DNA of 64,000 bases from an uncultured Bdellovibrionales bacterium (GCA_937903155.1 CALCZU010000029.1:9368-73367); one strand, 5' to 3'. Numbered from the stretch's first letter, positions 35,235 through 44,759 are shown. Made by a program: numbers and translations. Notes: a model not told the origin generated them from the letters alone.

Positions 35235-36019
35235 CGTTCACTCAAAATTCTTTCGGCCTGTTTTGCATCCTCTAACGTATTGACGCCGAGAGTTTCTTCT
35301 TCTGAATCCAAACGAAGAGTCAGAACTTGATTCATTTTGTCATTAAACTTGGGAAGCAGCGGCAATAAATTATATTCTTCCGTATTCTTCCCAAGACTTT
35401 TTTCAGTTTTTAAGACGTTAAATAGAAATTCTGACTCAAAGCAGAACACGCCGCAATCATTTTCTCCAATTTCTTCGTGAATTTCGCCTTCGCGCTTTTG
35501 TCGAACTCGGATGAGTTTTCCGGCGTCGTCTCTGTCAAAACAGATATAGGGATTTTTTTTCAGATAAGAAGGGAGAGTCAATTTTGCTTTGTGTTTTTCC
35601 AAAAGGCTCTCGCAAAAAATCAAAGTGCTCGAACGGATGGTCACCTGATCTCCCCAAACGACCAAGGAATGAGGAGTATGGACCTTCGACTCGGCCGTCA
35701 AAACGGCGTCCGCCATCCCGCGCGGATAGGTTTGAACCACGTAGTCCACAAAATTTTGCTTTTTTAAACGCACGACTTCAGATTCGATTTCTTTCAGTCC
35801 ATTCGGTGAAACGACCAGCACCGTTTTCGCGCAGCAATCTTCTAAAGTCGTCAACAGCCAATCTAAAATACTTCTGCCTAAGATGGGGTAAAGCGCTTTC
35901 GGTTTTGAATAATTTAAGCGCGTTCCCATTCCCGCCATTGGAACAATAGCCGTCCAATCCCGCTTTTGAATGGAATGTTTTTTCCCACGCAATTCATTTA
36001 AGTTGAAAATTGGATTCAT
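35231..36019 (-). CDS. Sugar nucleotidyltransferase (NTP transferase)
   Basis: This nucleotidyltransferase has 262 residues. The signature is visible: A-I-V-P-M-A-G-M-G-T-R-L near 24-35 and K-P-K-A-L-Y-P-I-L-G near 40, then V-V-W-G-D-Q-V near 119 with the metal-binding aspartate. It resembles the N-terminal domain of GlmU and RmlA-like enzymes, which make NDP-sugars. It overlaps the HAD gene upstream and the CofD-GT2 gene downstream by ATGA motifs. With the HAD phosphatase/mutase it could make a dedicated activated sugar for this locus. The sugar is not predictable. Confidence 0.9.
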   Translation of the reverse strand: MNPIFNLNELRGKKHSIQKRDWTAIVPMAGMGTRLNYSKPKALYPILGRSILDWLLTTLEDCCAKTVLVVSPNGLKEIESEVVRLKKQNFVDYVVQTYPRGMADAVLTAESKVHTPHSLVVWGDQVTIRSSTLIFCESLLEKHKAKLTLPSYLKKNPYICFDRDDAGKLIRVRQKREGEIHEEIGENDCGVFCFESEFLFNVLKTEKSLGKNTEEYNLLPLLPKFNDKMNQVLTLRLDSEEETLGVNTLEDAKQAERILSER

Positions 36020-36657
36020 AAAATCTGAAGCAGTTCCGAAAGTTGATAAAACCCTTTTCGAACTTTAGGTTCTCCTTGAGGCAATTGACTGAGAGTTCCG
36101 AGTCTCACAAATACGTCCATGCCCGCGGCTAAGGCAGATTGAATTCCCGATAAAGCGTCTTCGATCACCACACAATTTTGCGGGGTCATCGCCAGTTTTT
36201 CAGCTGCTTTTAAATAGATTTCAGGCGCGGGTTTCGCCTGCTTCACATCTTCTCCGCTTAAAATCGTTTTCCAAAGACCTCGAGTCTTTGAGTTTTCGAC
36301 AAACCATTGTACCAGTCTCGAGCTCGCAGAACTTGCAAGCGCGAGTGGGTAGCGCTGGGAGAGAGCAGATAGAACCTCGAAAATTTCTTTTCCGATGACG
36401 GTAAAGTTTGAGAGTTCTTCAAATGCGAGTTTTCGTTTTTTAAAAATACAGGCTTTGAGTTCTTCTTCGGAAATTTCGTATTTGGCTTCTTTGAAAAGTT
36501 TTCTCATTGCGGTTTCGGTATGCATTCCCGCGATTTCGGGATAATCCCAGTTTTTGACGCCATAAGGACCCATTACTTTTCGAAACGCAGACTCGTGCGC
36601 CGGGGTGGAATCTAAAAGCACTCCGTCCATATCAAAAATAACTGCATCGTACTTCAT
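36016..36657 (-). CDS. HAD family hydrolase, beta-phosphoglucomutase-like
   Basis: This HAD-superfamily enzyme has 213 residues. Motif I is F-D-M-D-G-V with D9 as nucleophile and D11 as acid/base, followed by L-D-S-T-P-A-H-E as in the phosphoglucomutase-like subgroup. A helical cap spans about 15-90. Motif II is A-S-S-A-S-S near 110, motif III K-P-A-P-E near 145 and motif IV V-I-E-D-A near 165. It acts on phosphorylated sugars. It is coupled to the methyltransferase and nucleotidyltransferase genes by ATGA overlaps, which points to precursor supply for the surface glycan. Confidence 0.92.
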   Translation of the reverse strand: MKYDAVIFDMDGVLLDSTPAHESAFRKVMGPYGVKNWDYPEIAGMHTETAMRKLFKEAKYEISEEELKACIFKKRKLAFEELSNFTVIGKEIFEVLSALSQRYPLALASSASSRLVQWFVENSKTRGLWKTILSGEDVKQAKPAPEIYLKAAEKLAMTPQNCVVIEDALSGIQSALAAGMDVFVRLGTLSQLPQGEPKVRKGFYQLSELLQIL

Positions 36658-37646
36658 GAAATCCGTCTGGCCAGGGCTAAAGATTGCCCCATCTGATAAT
36701 TCAATGGGAGACGGCTCAAACGCACTTTTTCGCTGACTTTTTTGATTCCATTAAAGAAAGGAAGATACTGCCCCGCTCTCTCGCAGACATAACCAAAAGA
36801 CAAGGTCTGCCAGTAGGGAGAGGTTTCCACTAATTCAAATCCACATTTTGCGAGAAGCTTCTTTAAACTTTTATTGGTGAAGTAAAGTAAGTGGACATTA
36901 AGAAAAAATGGCCACTTTTCGCTTAAAATTTTGCGAGCATAACTTCCATAGTCGGGATAATTCACTACCAGTACGCCATCTTTTTTCAAAAGCTTCGCGC
37001 AACGTTTCAGTTCGTCTTCAGGATGATAAAGGTGTTCGAGAACATCCCAAAGGGTAATGACGTCGAAAGAGCCTTCTTCAAAATTTTGATCCGATAAGGT
37101 CCCCGGACGCAAATCAACGCCGTAATGTTTTTTCCCCCACTCACACATCCAACGACTGGGTTCAACGCCCACGGCGTCACAGCCAAGATCTTTTGCCGCT
37201 TTTAAAAATGCGCCGGCAGCGGATCCGATATCCAAAACTCTCAGACCCTTCGCCTCTTTGCCCGAATGCGAAAGCACCTTTTTAAGACTTTTTTTGAAAG
37301 TGGCAATCCGGTATTCGTTTTGCGCCGCAAATCGGTCGTCTTCGGCATTCGAGTACGATTCGTAAGCGAGTGATTCTTTGATTCTCGGGTTTAAATAGGT
37401 CAGCTCGCAATCTTTGCAAGTCACTAACTGGTCCCAGAGCGAACTATCGCTTGAGCTGTGGTAAATCTTCAGAAGCTTGTCTTTATTCAAATCGGACGGA
37501 TAACGAGCTTTTCGGACGACACGATAGTCGGTCGAGCTGCAAACGGGACACCTCACCGTCTCGGTGAGCGAATCGATTTGAGAGGGAGAACTTTGAAACA
37601 AGGTTTTGTCTTCAGGTTTATTCTGCTTATCGAGCTGCGATTTCAT
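36654..37646 (-). CDS. Class I SAM-dependent methyltransferase
   Basis: The protein has 330 residues. An N-terminal zinc-ribbon-like segment (C-P-V-C near 34-37 and C-K-D-C near 77-80) precedes a Rossmann methyltransferase domain with motif I V-L-D-I-G-S-A-A-G near 137 and motif post-I V-G-V-E-P near 160, then D-V-I-T-L-W-D-V-L-E-H-L near 204. Such proteins methylate sugars in polysaccharide loci. It opens the minus-strand operon and is divergent from gmd with 62 bp between starts, a likely shared promoter region. The methyl acceptor is unknown. Confidence 0.9.
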   Translation of the reverse strand: MKSQLDKQNKPEDKTLFQSSPSQIDSLTETVRCPVCSSTDYRVVRKARYPSDLNKDKLLKIYHSSSDSSLWDQLVTCKDCELTYLNPRIKESLAYESYSNAEDDRFAAQNEYRIATFKKSLKKVLSHSGKEAKGLRVLDIGSAAGAFLKAAKDLGCDAVGVEPSRWMCEWGKKHYGVDLRPGTLSDQNFEEGSFDVITLWDVLEHLYHPEDELKRCAKLLKKDGVLVVNYPDYGSYARKILSEKWPFFLNVHLLYFTNKSLKKLLAKCGFELVETSPYWQTLSFGYVCERAGQYLPFFNGIKKVSEKVRLSRLPLNYQMGQSLALARRIS

Positions 37647-37708
37647 TGACTTGCCTTATTCTTTTCAATAGTTTTTACCTAATATTTTACCAGAAGGACA
37701 CTTAGAAA

Positions 37709-38728
37709 ATGCGTAAAAAGGCTCTGATTACTGGAATTACTGGACAAGACGGATCTTACCTTGCGGAACTTCTCTTGAGCAAAGGCTATGAAGTGCACGG
37801 AATCATCCGCAGATCTTCTTCCATTAATACTGCGCGTCTAGAAAACTGCTACCAAGATCCTCACGAAGAAGAAGTTCGTTTTTTTCTTCACTATGGCGAT
37901 TTAGTAGATGGAAGCTCCCTTGAAAAAATCATTCACACGATTATGCCCGACGAAGTTTACAACCTCGGTGCCCAGAGCCACGTCCGGGTGAGCTTCGATA
38001 TGCCGTTGTACACGCTCGATACCGTTGCCATGTCGACGGCGCGAATTTTAGAGGCGTTGCGCCATTTTCGAAATGAAAAACAAATCCGGTTTTATCAAGC
38101 CAGTTCCTCCGAAATGTATGGAGGCGTAAATCCAACGGCATTGTCTGAAACGTCTAGTTTTGTGCCTCGTTCACCGTATGCTTGCGGAAAACTTTTGGGT
38201 TACTACCTCACAATCAATTACCGCGAAGCTTACGGACTTCATGCTTCGAATGGAATCTTGTTTAATCACGAATCTCCAAGACGCGGCGAGACTTTCGTCA
38301 CTCACAAGATTACTCGCGGGCTTTCAAAAATCATCGCGAAGAAACAAAAGAAACTTTACTTAGGGAATTTAGATTCCAAACGCGATTGGGGATATGCGAA
38401 GGATTATGTCGAAGCCATGTGGCTCATGCTTCAGCAACCCAAAGGAGATGATTATGTCGTCGCTACGGGAGAAACTCACTCCGTCAAAGAATTCTTAGAC
38501 GAAGCGTTTGGTTCGGTTTCTTTGGACTGGAAAAAATATGTCGAGATTGATCCACGTTACTACCGTCCGACTGAAGTCGATGTGCTTCTTGGCGACTATT
38601 CTAAAGCTAAAAAAGTCTTAAATTGGGAACCCAAAACCAAGTTTAAAGAACTGGTACGAATCATGGTCGAGGAAGATTTAAGAAAAGAAGGACTCGATCC
38701 CGAAAAGTACATGAAATCGCAAAGCTAA
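37709..38728 (+). CDS. gmd: GDP-mannose 4,6-dehydratase
   Basis: This short-chain dehydrogenase of 339 residues converts GDP-mannose to GDP-4-keto-6-deoxymannose, the precursor of fucose, rhamnose and perosamine. Visible are G-I-T-G-Q-D-G-S-Y at 9-17 (NADP binding), S-S-S-E-M-Y-G at 132-138, and the catalytic Y157 and K161 in Y-A-C-G-K; the usual sequence is Y-A-V-A-K. N-Y-R-E-A-Y-G and [12 protein letters not shown] also match. No GDP-fucose synthase, reductase or aminotransferase for the next step lies in this window. It is divergent from the polysaccharide operon, with AAGGA upstream of the ATG. Confidence 0.96.
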   Translation: MRKKALITGITGQDGSYLAELLLSKGYEVHGIIRRSSSINTARLENCYQDPHEEEVRFFLHYGDLVDGSSLEKIIHTIMPDEVYNLGAQSHVRVSFDMPLYTLDTVAMSTARILEALRHFRNEKQIRFYQASSSEMYGGVNPTALSETSSFVPRSPYACGKLLGYYLTINYREAYGLHASNGILFNHESPRRGETFVTHKITRGLSKIIAKKQKKLYLGNLDSKRDWGYAKDYVEAMWLMLQQPKGDDYVVATGETHSVKEFLDEAFGSVSLDWKKYVEIDPRYYRPTEVDVLLGDYSKAKKVLNWEPKTKFKELVRIMVEEDLRKEGLDPEKYMKSQS

Positions 38729-38821
38729 AATTTTCGCCTATTCTTTCTGCCGGTCGCAAGCTATAGAAAAAGAGTCACAAATGGGAGTGACATTTTCATT
38801 CCGTTTTAAAAGGAGATAGCA

Positions 38822-40180
38822 ATGGCAGAAGAAACTTTGGGCGCCGGTCTCACAGTCCCTTCTTTTAAGACGAAGACTTTTTCAAAAAATATTGAACACT
38901 CGCCGCAGTTCCGCAAACGACGCGCGATTAACTGGCTCACCCTCGGCTTTACTTACTCCGCGATGTACATGGGGCGGTACAATCTCTCCTTCGCAAATAA
39001 AGCCTTGTCCCAAGCATACGGCTGGGACAAAACGCAAATCGGTGCGCTCATTACGGCTGCCCTTTCCATTTACGGATTTTCGGCGATCTTCAACGGTCCC
39101 ATCACCGATAAAATCGGGGGTCGAAAGGCGATGCTCATCGGGGCGACGGGCACGGTGGTTTTCAATCTCCTGTTTGGTTTGGGAGCCTACATGGGCTTTC
39201 TGGGGACGGGGACTTTGCTCTTAACTTATTTTGCGAGCGTCTGGGCTTTAAATTCTTATTTCCAGTCGTTTAGCGCCTTGTCTTTAATTAAAGTAAATGC
39301 CTCATGGTTTCATATTCGGGAGCGAGGCGTCTTTTCGGCCATCTTCGGATCGATGATTCAGAGCGGGCGAGCACTTATCTTTTTTGTGGGAGGAATTCTC
39401 GTCACAATTCTCCCCTGGCAGTGGGTTTTCTTCGTACCTGCGATCATCGTCGCGTTCATGAGTTATTTGACGTTTCTCTTCGTCAAAAATAATCCTGAGG
39501 ATTGTCAGTTGCCGGCGCTCGATGTGGAAGACGCTTCGAGTGGAGACACCGAAAAAGTCACTGTCGGATACGTGCTTAAAAAAGTTCTCACCAATCCTAT
39601 CACTCTCACCATTGCGGTGGCGGAATTTTGCACCGGTCTGGTTCGTCACGGTTTTGAACAATGGTTTCCTCGTTACATGCTCGAAGCCCAGCACATGACC
39701 CTCGAATCTTCCATCTTTCAAAAAGGCGCATTGTCCGTTGTTTGCGCGGGAATTTTAGGAGCCTTTTTTGCCGGAACGATTTCGGACTGGGTTTTTAAAG
39801 GACGCCGTACTCCGGTAGCGTTTCTCGGATATTTTGTTCAAATCATCTGTCTTGCGGTCGTTTGGAAAGCCCCTTCCATTGAGTGGATTATCGGCGCTTT
39901 TATTTTGAATTCGTTTGCAATCAGTGTCGTTCATTCGATGCTGTCCGGTACGGCTTCAATGGATTTTGGTGGAAAGAAAGCTGCGGCGACAGCGGTGGGA
40001 ATTTTTGATGGAATGCAATATTTAGGCGGATCTGTTGTGGGAATCGGGATGGGTTATCTTTTAGATAACTATGGATGGTCCGCGTGGGGCCCGAGCATGA
40101 TTTCATTCTCATTCATTGGAGCCGTGCTCATGCTATTTATTTGGAACGCGCGTCCAAAAACAAAAGCCGCGGCACACTAA
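38822..40180 (+). CDS. MFS transporter, organophosphate antiporter (GlpT) type
   Basis: This inner-membrane transporter has 452 residues and about twelve membrane segments. The segment Y-M-G-R-Y-N-L-S at about 49-56 and G-P-I-T-D-K-I-G-G-R-K-A near 92-103 match the organophosphate:phosphate antiporter family, which includes GlpT and UhpT. The arginine after M-G resembles the phosphate-binding Arg of GlpT. Expected substrates are phosphorylated three- or six-carbon compounds exchanged for phosphate. AAGGAG lies eight bases before the ATG. It stands between gmd and the nuclease/helicase pair and need not belong to either. Confidence 0.9.
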   Translation: MAEETLGAGLTVPSFKTKTFSKNIEHSPQFRKRRAINWLTLGFTYSAMYMGRYNLSFANKALSQAYGWDKTQIGALITAALSIYGFSAIFNGPITDKIGGRKAMLIGATGTVVFNLLFGLGAYMGFLGTGTLLLTYFASVWALNSYFQSFSALSLIKVNASWFHIRERGVFSAIFGSMIQSGRALIFFVGGILVTILPWQWVFFVPAIIVAFMSYLTFLFVKNNPEDCQLPALDVEDASSGDTEKVTVGYVLKKVLTNPITLTIAVAEFCTGLVRHGFEQWFPRYMLEAQHMTLESSIFQKGALSVVCAGILGAFFAGTISDWVFKGRRTPVAFLGYFVQIICLAVVWKAPSIEWIIGAFILNSFAISVVHSMLSGTASMDFGGKKAAATAVGIFDGMQYLGGSVVGIGMGYLLDNYGWSAWGPSMISFSFIGAVLMLFIWNARPKTKAAAH

Positions 40181-40234
40181 AATCAACACGCTATCCCTTT
40201 TGTAAGTTCTGTAAAATCTGTAAGAGTAGTAAAG

Positions 40235-41881
40235 ATGGTTCTCGCCGATTCGCATTTTCTTTTTATTGACTGCCAAACAACGGGTTTGACTGCCGAAAAA
40301 GCCGAAATCATCGAGCTGGGCTGGAGCTTTTCGTTTGATCAGGAAGAAATTCAAACAAGATTAATCCGTCCCGTCCGCCTGGAAAGCATTCCCAAAAAAG
40401 TGCTGACCATGACAGGAATCAACGAAAAAGAACTTGAGTCGGCTGAGAGTGCGGAGATAATTTGGAAACAGTTTCGCGACGCCGTCGAGGCGGCTCCCGT
40501 CCCTCTCACAGCGATCGTCATTCATTACGCTGCCTTCGAGACGCGTTTTTTAAATCATCTTCGAAAAGAATTCGGAGACTCTCCCGTTTTTGCACTTCCT
40601 ACTTTTTGCACCTATCAAATTGCTAAAAAACTTTACCCCGAGCTTCCTGCGCAGACTTTAAGAGCGCTGGGCGGGCATTTTGATTTTTCTCTATCTGAGA
40701 AAACGCGCGCTTTCGATCATACTCTCGCCACTCAAAAAATCTGGTCAAAACTCTTAAACGAATTAAAAGAACAATCGATTCACACCGTGGAGGATCTTCT
40801 TTCTTGGAAAAGTCGAAAGGCAAAAAAGCGCAAAATTTCTCGAAAGTATCTAGTCGAACGAGAGACCCGTCTCGGTTTTCCAGAGGGACCTGGAATTTAC
40901 GAAATGCATTCCCGCAGTGGAAAAATTCTTTATATCGGAAAAGCTACCTGTCTCAATTCAAGGGTGAATAGTTATTTCCGGCAGAAACATTCAAAGAGGT
41001 CGCGAATCAATGAGCTTATGGCCCAAGTCGTCGAGGTTAAAGTCCGACAAACGCAGACTCCGCTCGAGGCAGCACTTCTCGAGAGCGATCGGATTAAGGA
41101 AATCGAACCCCCTTACAACCATTCGCTCAAATCGAATTCTCGTAAGATCCTTTTTTTATCTCCTCAATTGGAGGACATTTCCCCGGTGTATGAATTTAAA
41201 CATCCCGTGGGTCCTTTTACCCACGACCAACCTTTTAATGGATTAGAGCGTCTTCTCCACGCGCAAAAAGGAGAATGGGAAGAACTCGACCCATTTACAA
41301 TGAAACATACGCCTGAAGAATTGAAAGATGCCGTCGAAACTCGTCTTTCAGCTTTAGGCTACGATCTCTCAAACTTAAATCTCCTAAAACTCTTGAGAGC
41401 GGGTAAAAAAATTCAACTGACGCCTAGATTCTCGAACGAAGTGACAGATGAAATTACAGAAGAAGTGGAAGAATCCTCCGAAGAATCGGTCGAAAGAAAA
41501 TTATCAAACGCAGTTCGAAGTGTTCATGAAAAGCAATGGATCTGCTGGTTGATGGAATCGCGAGTCTTATGGAAACTTGATACGGGAGATTTCCGTTTTC
41601 TCTTACTCCAAAATGGAAAAATTACGGAGTCGGGATTTATAAAATCCCCCGAGCTGTTGGAACCGCTCAAACGCAAACGCTCGCCTCTTCAAAACCGGAA
41701 GCTCAGAATCGATTTAAAAACTTACGATCGAATGCGTATTTTAATGAGTGAACTTTCAATGTTCGCAAGGCGAGGGATCGAAATCCAAGTTCAGTTTTCG
41801 CCGACGAGAACGTACGCGACAACGCCCAACGGTTCGCCCTCTTGGTGCACGCGCACTTTAAACAGGGAGAGAAATCATTGA
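40235..41881 (+). CDS. DnaQ-like exonuclease (degenerate) fused to GIY-YIG nuclease
   Basis: The protein has 548 residues. Residues 1 to about 180 are a DnaQ-like DEDDh fold, but key residues are changed: D12-C-Q14-T-T-G has Q for the metal-binding E, H-Y-A-A-F-E has E for D, and T-R-A-F-D-H replaces the usual H-R-A-L-x-D. Residues about 208-300 are a UvrC-like GIY-YIG domain with G-I-Y, Y-I-G-K, the arginine of L-N-S-R-V and the glutamate of L-L-E-S intact. A charged C-terminal region follows. The family acts in DNA repair. The gene is coupled to the helicase downstream. Confidence 0.87.
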   Translation: MVLADSHFLFIDCQTTGLTAEKAEIIELGWSFSFDQEEIQTRLIRPVRLESIPKKVLTMTGINEKELESAESAEIIWKQFRDAVEAAPVPLTAIVIHYAAFETRFLNHLRKEFGDSPVFALPTFCTYQIAKKLYPELPAQTLRALGGHFDFSLSEKTRAFDHTLATQKIWSKLLNELKEQSIHTVEDLLSWKSRKAKKRKISRKYLVERETRLGFPEGPGIYEMHSRSGKILYIGKATCLNSRVNSYFRQKHSKRSRINELMAQVVEVKVRQTQTPLEAALLESDRIKEIEPPYNHSLKSNSRKILFLSPQLEDISPVYEFKHPVGPFTHDQPFNGLERLLHAQKGEWEELDPFTMKHTPEELKDAVETRLSALGYDLSNLNLLKLLRAGKKIQLTPRFSNEVTDEITEEVEESSEESVERKLSNAVRSVHEKQWICWLMESRVLWKLDTGDFRFLLLQNGKITESGFIKSPELLEPLKRKRSPLQNRKLRIDLKTYDRMRILMSELSMFARRGIEIQVQFSPTRTYATTPNGSPSWCTRTLNRERNH

Positions 41882-44277
41882 AAACGAAGGTCTCTCTGTC
41901 AGTCCGTGATTTTGCACTGCCAGTTCCGCGAACGGGAAGTATCGAAACGCATTCCGGCTACGGACGGATGCCCGTAGAGGGGCAAGAAGTTCATTTACGA
42001 ATCCAAGAAAAGCGCTCAAAACAAAATTCGGAATACCAAGCTGAAGTCAAAATTGAGGCTGAGTTCGAACGCGAAGAATACCTCTTTCAAATCGGAGGGA
42101 GAATCGACGGCCTTTTCGCAAGTGATCCTCCCCATATCGAAGAAATCAAATCGGCTTTTAGCATCCAAGAGCTAACGAAAAAACTTATCTATCAATGGGA
42201 TCATCCCTATTCACTCCAGCTACAAACCTATGGCTATTTTTATTTCTTAAAACACGGAATTGAACCAAAGCTGACATTTCATTTAGTTTCACTTCGCAAC
42301 TTTCAGTCGGAAGACCTAAAAATTGCTTTTAATCGCGCTCAGTACGAGACCTATTTGAACCAGCGTTTAGAGGAACTCGTCAAAGAAACTCGCGAGAATG
42401 AAGCTCGAGCGCTCAAACGAAAAAAAATGGCATCCAAACTCACATTCCCTTTTGAAAACCCGCGAACCGGTCAAACGGATCTGATCGAGAGTATCGAAAA
42501 GGGATTTCAAACGCACTCACGGATGCTCATTCAAGCCCCGACAGGCCTTGGGAAGACGATCGGTGTACTTTATCCGAGTTTAAAGGAATCGCTCGAGCGA
42601 GGGCAAAAAACGATTTACGTTACTCCCAAAAATAGCCAGCATTCCGTCGCTGAAGACGCGGTTGAGAGAATCCAGCAGGCGGGCGCAAAAATCAAATCGC
42701 TGACCATTACTGCAAAAAGTAAAATTTGTTTTAAGAACGAACCGCTTTGCAATCCCGACTATTGTGAGTACGCAAAAGATCATTACACAAAGCTTCATGA
42801 AAACAATGTCGTGGCTCTTCTTTCAAAAAAGAAAAAACTCACCCATCGGGTTTTCAGAGCCTTGGGCGAAGAGTTTCAAGTCTGCCCTTTCGAATTGCAA
42901 TTTGAAGCCGCTCAGGATGCGGACGCCGTGATTTGCGATTACAACTATGTTTTCTCCCCGCGAGCAAGTCTGGGTAGAATGGGCGTACCCACCCTAGGAC
43001 AAACGGGAAAACCCAATTTAGTCATTGATGAAGCGCACAATCTTTTATCGCGAGCCATGGGATATTACTCGCCCGAACTTTCGACTTACGTTTTAGAAAA
43101 AATGCGTTTCTCCGTTCGCGAATTACCCTTACGATTTCGTTCGGATGCTGAAACGCTTTTAAATGACTGTCTACAGACGGTTAGCTCTTGCCGTCCTGAA
43201 GGTTCTACCCAGAGTGTTTTAATCGATCCTCCGAGGGCTATCTTCTTAGAACAAGAGGAGGATTTACGGAATTTTCTGTCTCGATATCTAGAGTCGGATG
43301 TCGAGATTCAACCACGCGATGTGGTCCTGCGACTCGTTTACTATTGGTCTCAGTTTACGGCCGCACTGGATTTTGTGGCAGAACCGAAAAGACCTGAGTT
43401 TTTCACTTTTTTTCAACCGGAAAGAGTCGGCAATGGCGGCACCATTAAAATTGCTTGCTGTGATGCTTCGGAGATGCTCAAAGCCTGTTACGACGAGTAC
43501 GATCAGGTCGTGGGCTTTTCAGCAACTTTAAAACCTTTTCATTATTATGCAAAACTCTCTGGACTCGAGCTTGAAAAAATCAAGGTGGCCGAGTTTCAAT
43601 CGCCGTTTCCTAAGACCAATCGCAAGGTTTTGATCATTCCTGAGATCTCCACAAAATATTCCAACCGAGAAAAAAATTACAAAAAAATTTCGGAAGTGAT
43701 TCACAAAATTTCTCAAGTGAAACCTGGGAACTACTTTGCTTTTTTCCCCAGTTTTGAATTCCTTGAAAAAGTTGCCGCAGAATTTCGGGCACCCGAAGGT
43801 ATCGAAGTGATCCGCCAACAAAAAGACATGAAAGCAAGCGAGATTGAGGGCGTCGTAGACCACTTGAAATCTCGGGTGCGTCCCACGATTGTGTTTGCGG
43901 TTCAGGGAGGCGTGTTTTCAGAGGGCGTCGATTACCCCGGAGAGACAATTATCGGAGCCTTTGTGATTGGTCCCCCTCTTCCGAAGTTTGATCTCGAGCG
44001 CGAAAAAATGCGCGAGTTCTATGACAAAACTTATCAATCTGGATTTGAATACGCCTACAGCTATCCCGCAATGGCGAAAGCCGTCCAATCCGCGGGACGG
44101 GTCATCCGGTCCGAGACAGATAGAGGGCTGATTGTTCTCATGGACAGTCGTTTTATCGAAATGGGCTATGCCTCTTCCATGCCGACCGATTGGTTTGAAA
44201 CGAGCCCCCGCGAGCTTGTTTCCCAGGCTATCTTAAAAGAAGTAAAGGATTTCTGGACCGATCCGTTGACACCGTAA
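41878..44277 (+). CDS. PD-(D/E)XK nuclease fused to XPD/DinG-type helicase
   Basis: The protein has 799 residues. I chose the TTG at 41878, which overlaps the upstream stop as TTGA and follows AGGGAGAG. Residues about 60-125 are a RecB/Cas4-like nuclease: D77, E89-x-K91 and Q-L-Q-T-Y near 114-118. A superfamily 2 helicase follows: A-P-T-G-L-G-K-T (Walker A), a set of cysteines (I-C, L-C-N-P-D-Y-C, V-C-P) able to hold the iron-sulfur cluster of XPD/DinG helicases, V-I-D-E-A-H-N, and Q-S-A-G-R-V-I-R near the end. It probably unwinds and cuts branched or damaged DNA. Confidence 0.88.
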   Translation: MKTKVSLSVRDFALPVPRTGSIETHSGYGRMPVEGQEVHLRIQEKRSKQNSEYQAEVKIEAEFEREEYLFQIGGRIDGLFASDPPHIEEIKSAFSIQELTKKLIYQWDHPYSLQLQTYGYFYFLKHGIEPKLTFHLVSLRNFQSEDLKIAFNRAQYETYLNQRLEELVKETRENEARALKRKKMASKLTFPFENPRTGQTDLIESIEKGFQTHSRMLIQAPTGLGKTIGVLYPSLKESLERGQKTIYVTPKNSQHSVAEDAVERIQQAGAKIKSLTITAKSKICFKNEPLCNPDYCEYAKDHYTKLHENNVVALLSKKKKLTHRVFRALGEEFQVCPFELQFEAAQDADAVICDYNYVFSPRASLGRMGVPTLGQTGKPNLVIDEAHNLLSRAMGYYSPELSTYVLEKMRFSVRELPLRFRSDAETLLNDCLQTVSSCRPEGSTQSVLIDPPRAIFLEQEEDLRNFLSRYLESDVEIQPRDVVLRLVYYWSQFTAALDFVAEPKRPEFFTFFQPERVGNGGTIKIACCDASEMLKACYDEYDQVVGFSATLKPFHYYAKLSGLELEKIKVAEFQSPFPKTNRKVLIIPEISTKYSNREKNYKKISEVIHKISQVKPGNYFAFFPSFEFLEKVAAEFRAPEGIEVIRQQKDMKASEIEGVVDHLKSRVRPTIVFAVQGGVFSEGVDYPGETIIGAFVIGPPLPKFDLEREKMREFYDKTYQSGFEYAYSYPAMAKAVQSAGRVIRSETDRGLIVLMDSRFIEMGYASSMPTDWFETSPRELVSQAILKEVKDFWTDPLTP

Positions 44278-44329
44278 TGCGCTGCAATTAAGCCCAACTC
44301 AACAACTTGAACGAACGGAAGGAAGTTAT

Positions 44330-44695
44330 ATGATTCGTTTACTTTTCACTCTCTCTTTACTGGCATCGGCTCCACTTCTCGCGACCGCGAAAGAGCCCAT
44401 TCAGTGTGGCAACGTCAATGGAATCAATGAATGGCGTCTGACGATTGATTTGAAAAATAAAACCGCAAGTTTTTTTGACAATGACAGTACGGTCACGATC
44501 CCTTTTAAGACGAATCAATACTTAAAAAGTAATCCTCCCCAGACGCTTCATCTTTTTGAAGGAAAAGATGGTGTCGGCGAAAATGTTCCGAAGATGGGCA
44601 TCACATTCAATGAAACGAAAATGACCGCTTTCGTGACGGTTAATTTGGGAACGAAAAAAGAAAAGACTTACGAAGCACTCGACGGTTGCAAATAA
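44330..44695 (+). CDS. Secreted hypothetical protein
   Basis: The protein has 121 residues. AAGGAAG lies upstream of the ATG, and a signal peptide spans about 1-20 (ending L-A-T-A). The mature part begins K-E-P-I-Q-C-G and ends D-G-C-K, so a disulfide may join its ends, as in the exported protein at 12102. Beta-strands dominate. No family is recognised. A long hairpin follows its stop. Confidence 0.72.
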   Translation: MIRLLFTLSLLASAPLLATAKEPIQCGNVNGINEWRLTIDLKNKTASFFDNDSTVTIPFKTNQYLKSNPPQTLHLFEGKDGVGENVPKMGITFNETKMTAFVTVNLGTKKEKTYEALDGCK

Positions 44696-44724
44696 GCTTA
44701 TTTGGAAAAAACTTTGGATGAGTC

Positions 44725-44759
44725 GTCAATGCGAAGGTGCGTAGCACCCTCGCATTGAC
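44725..44759. terminator. Bidirectional hairpin between convergent genes
   Basis: This is a 16-bp inverted repeat with one mismatch and a three-base loop (GTA), placed between the convergent secreted genes that end at 44695 and 44794. The position fits a shared transcription terminator, although no strong T-run flanks it on either side. It is one of the longest stems in the window. Confidence 0.6.

Noticed and set aside
39302..39721. Minus-strand open frame inside the MFS transporter gene
   Set aside because: It is the shadow of membrane segments of the transporter; rich in His, Arg and Asp without any recognisable motif.
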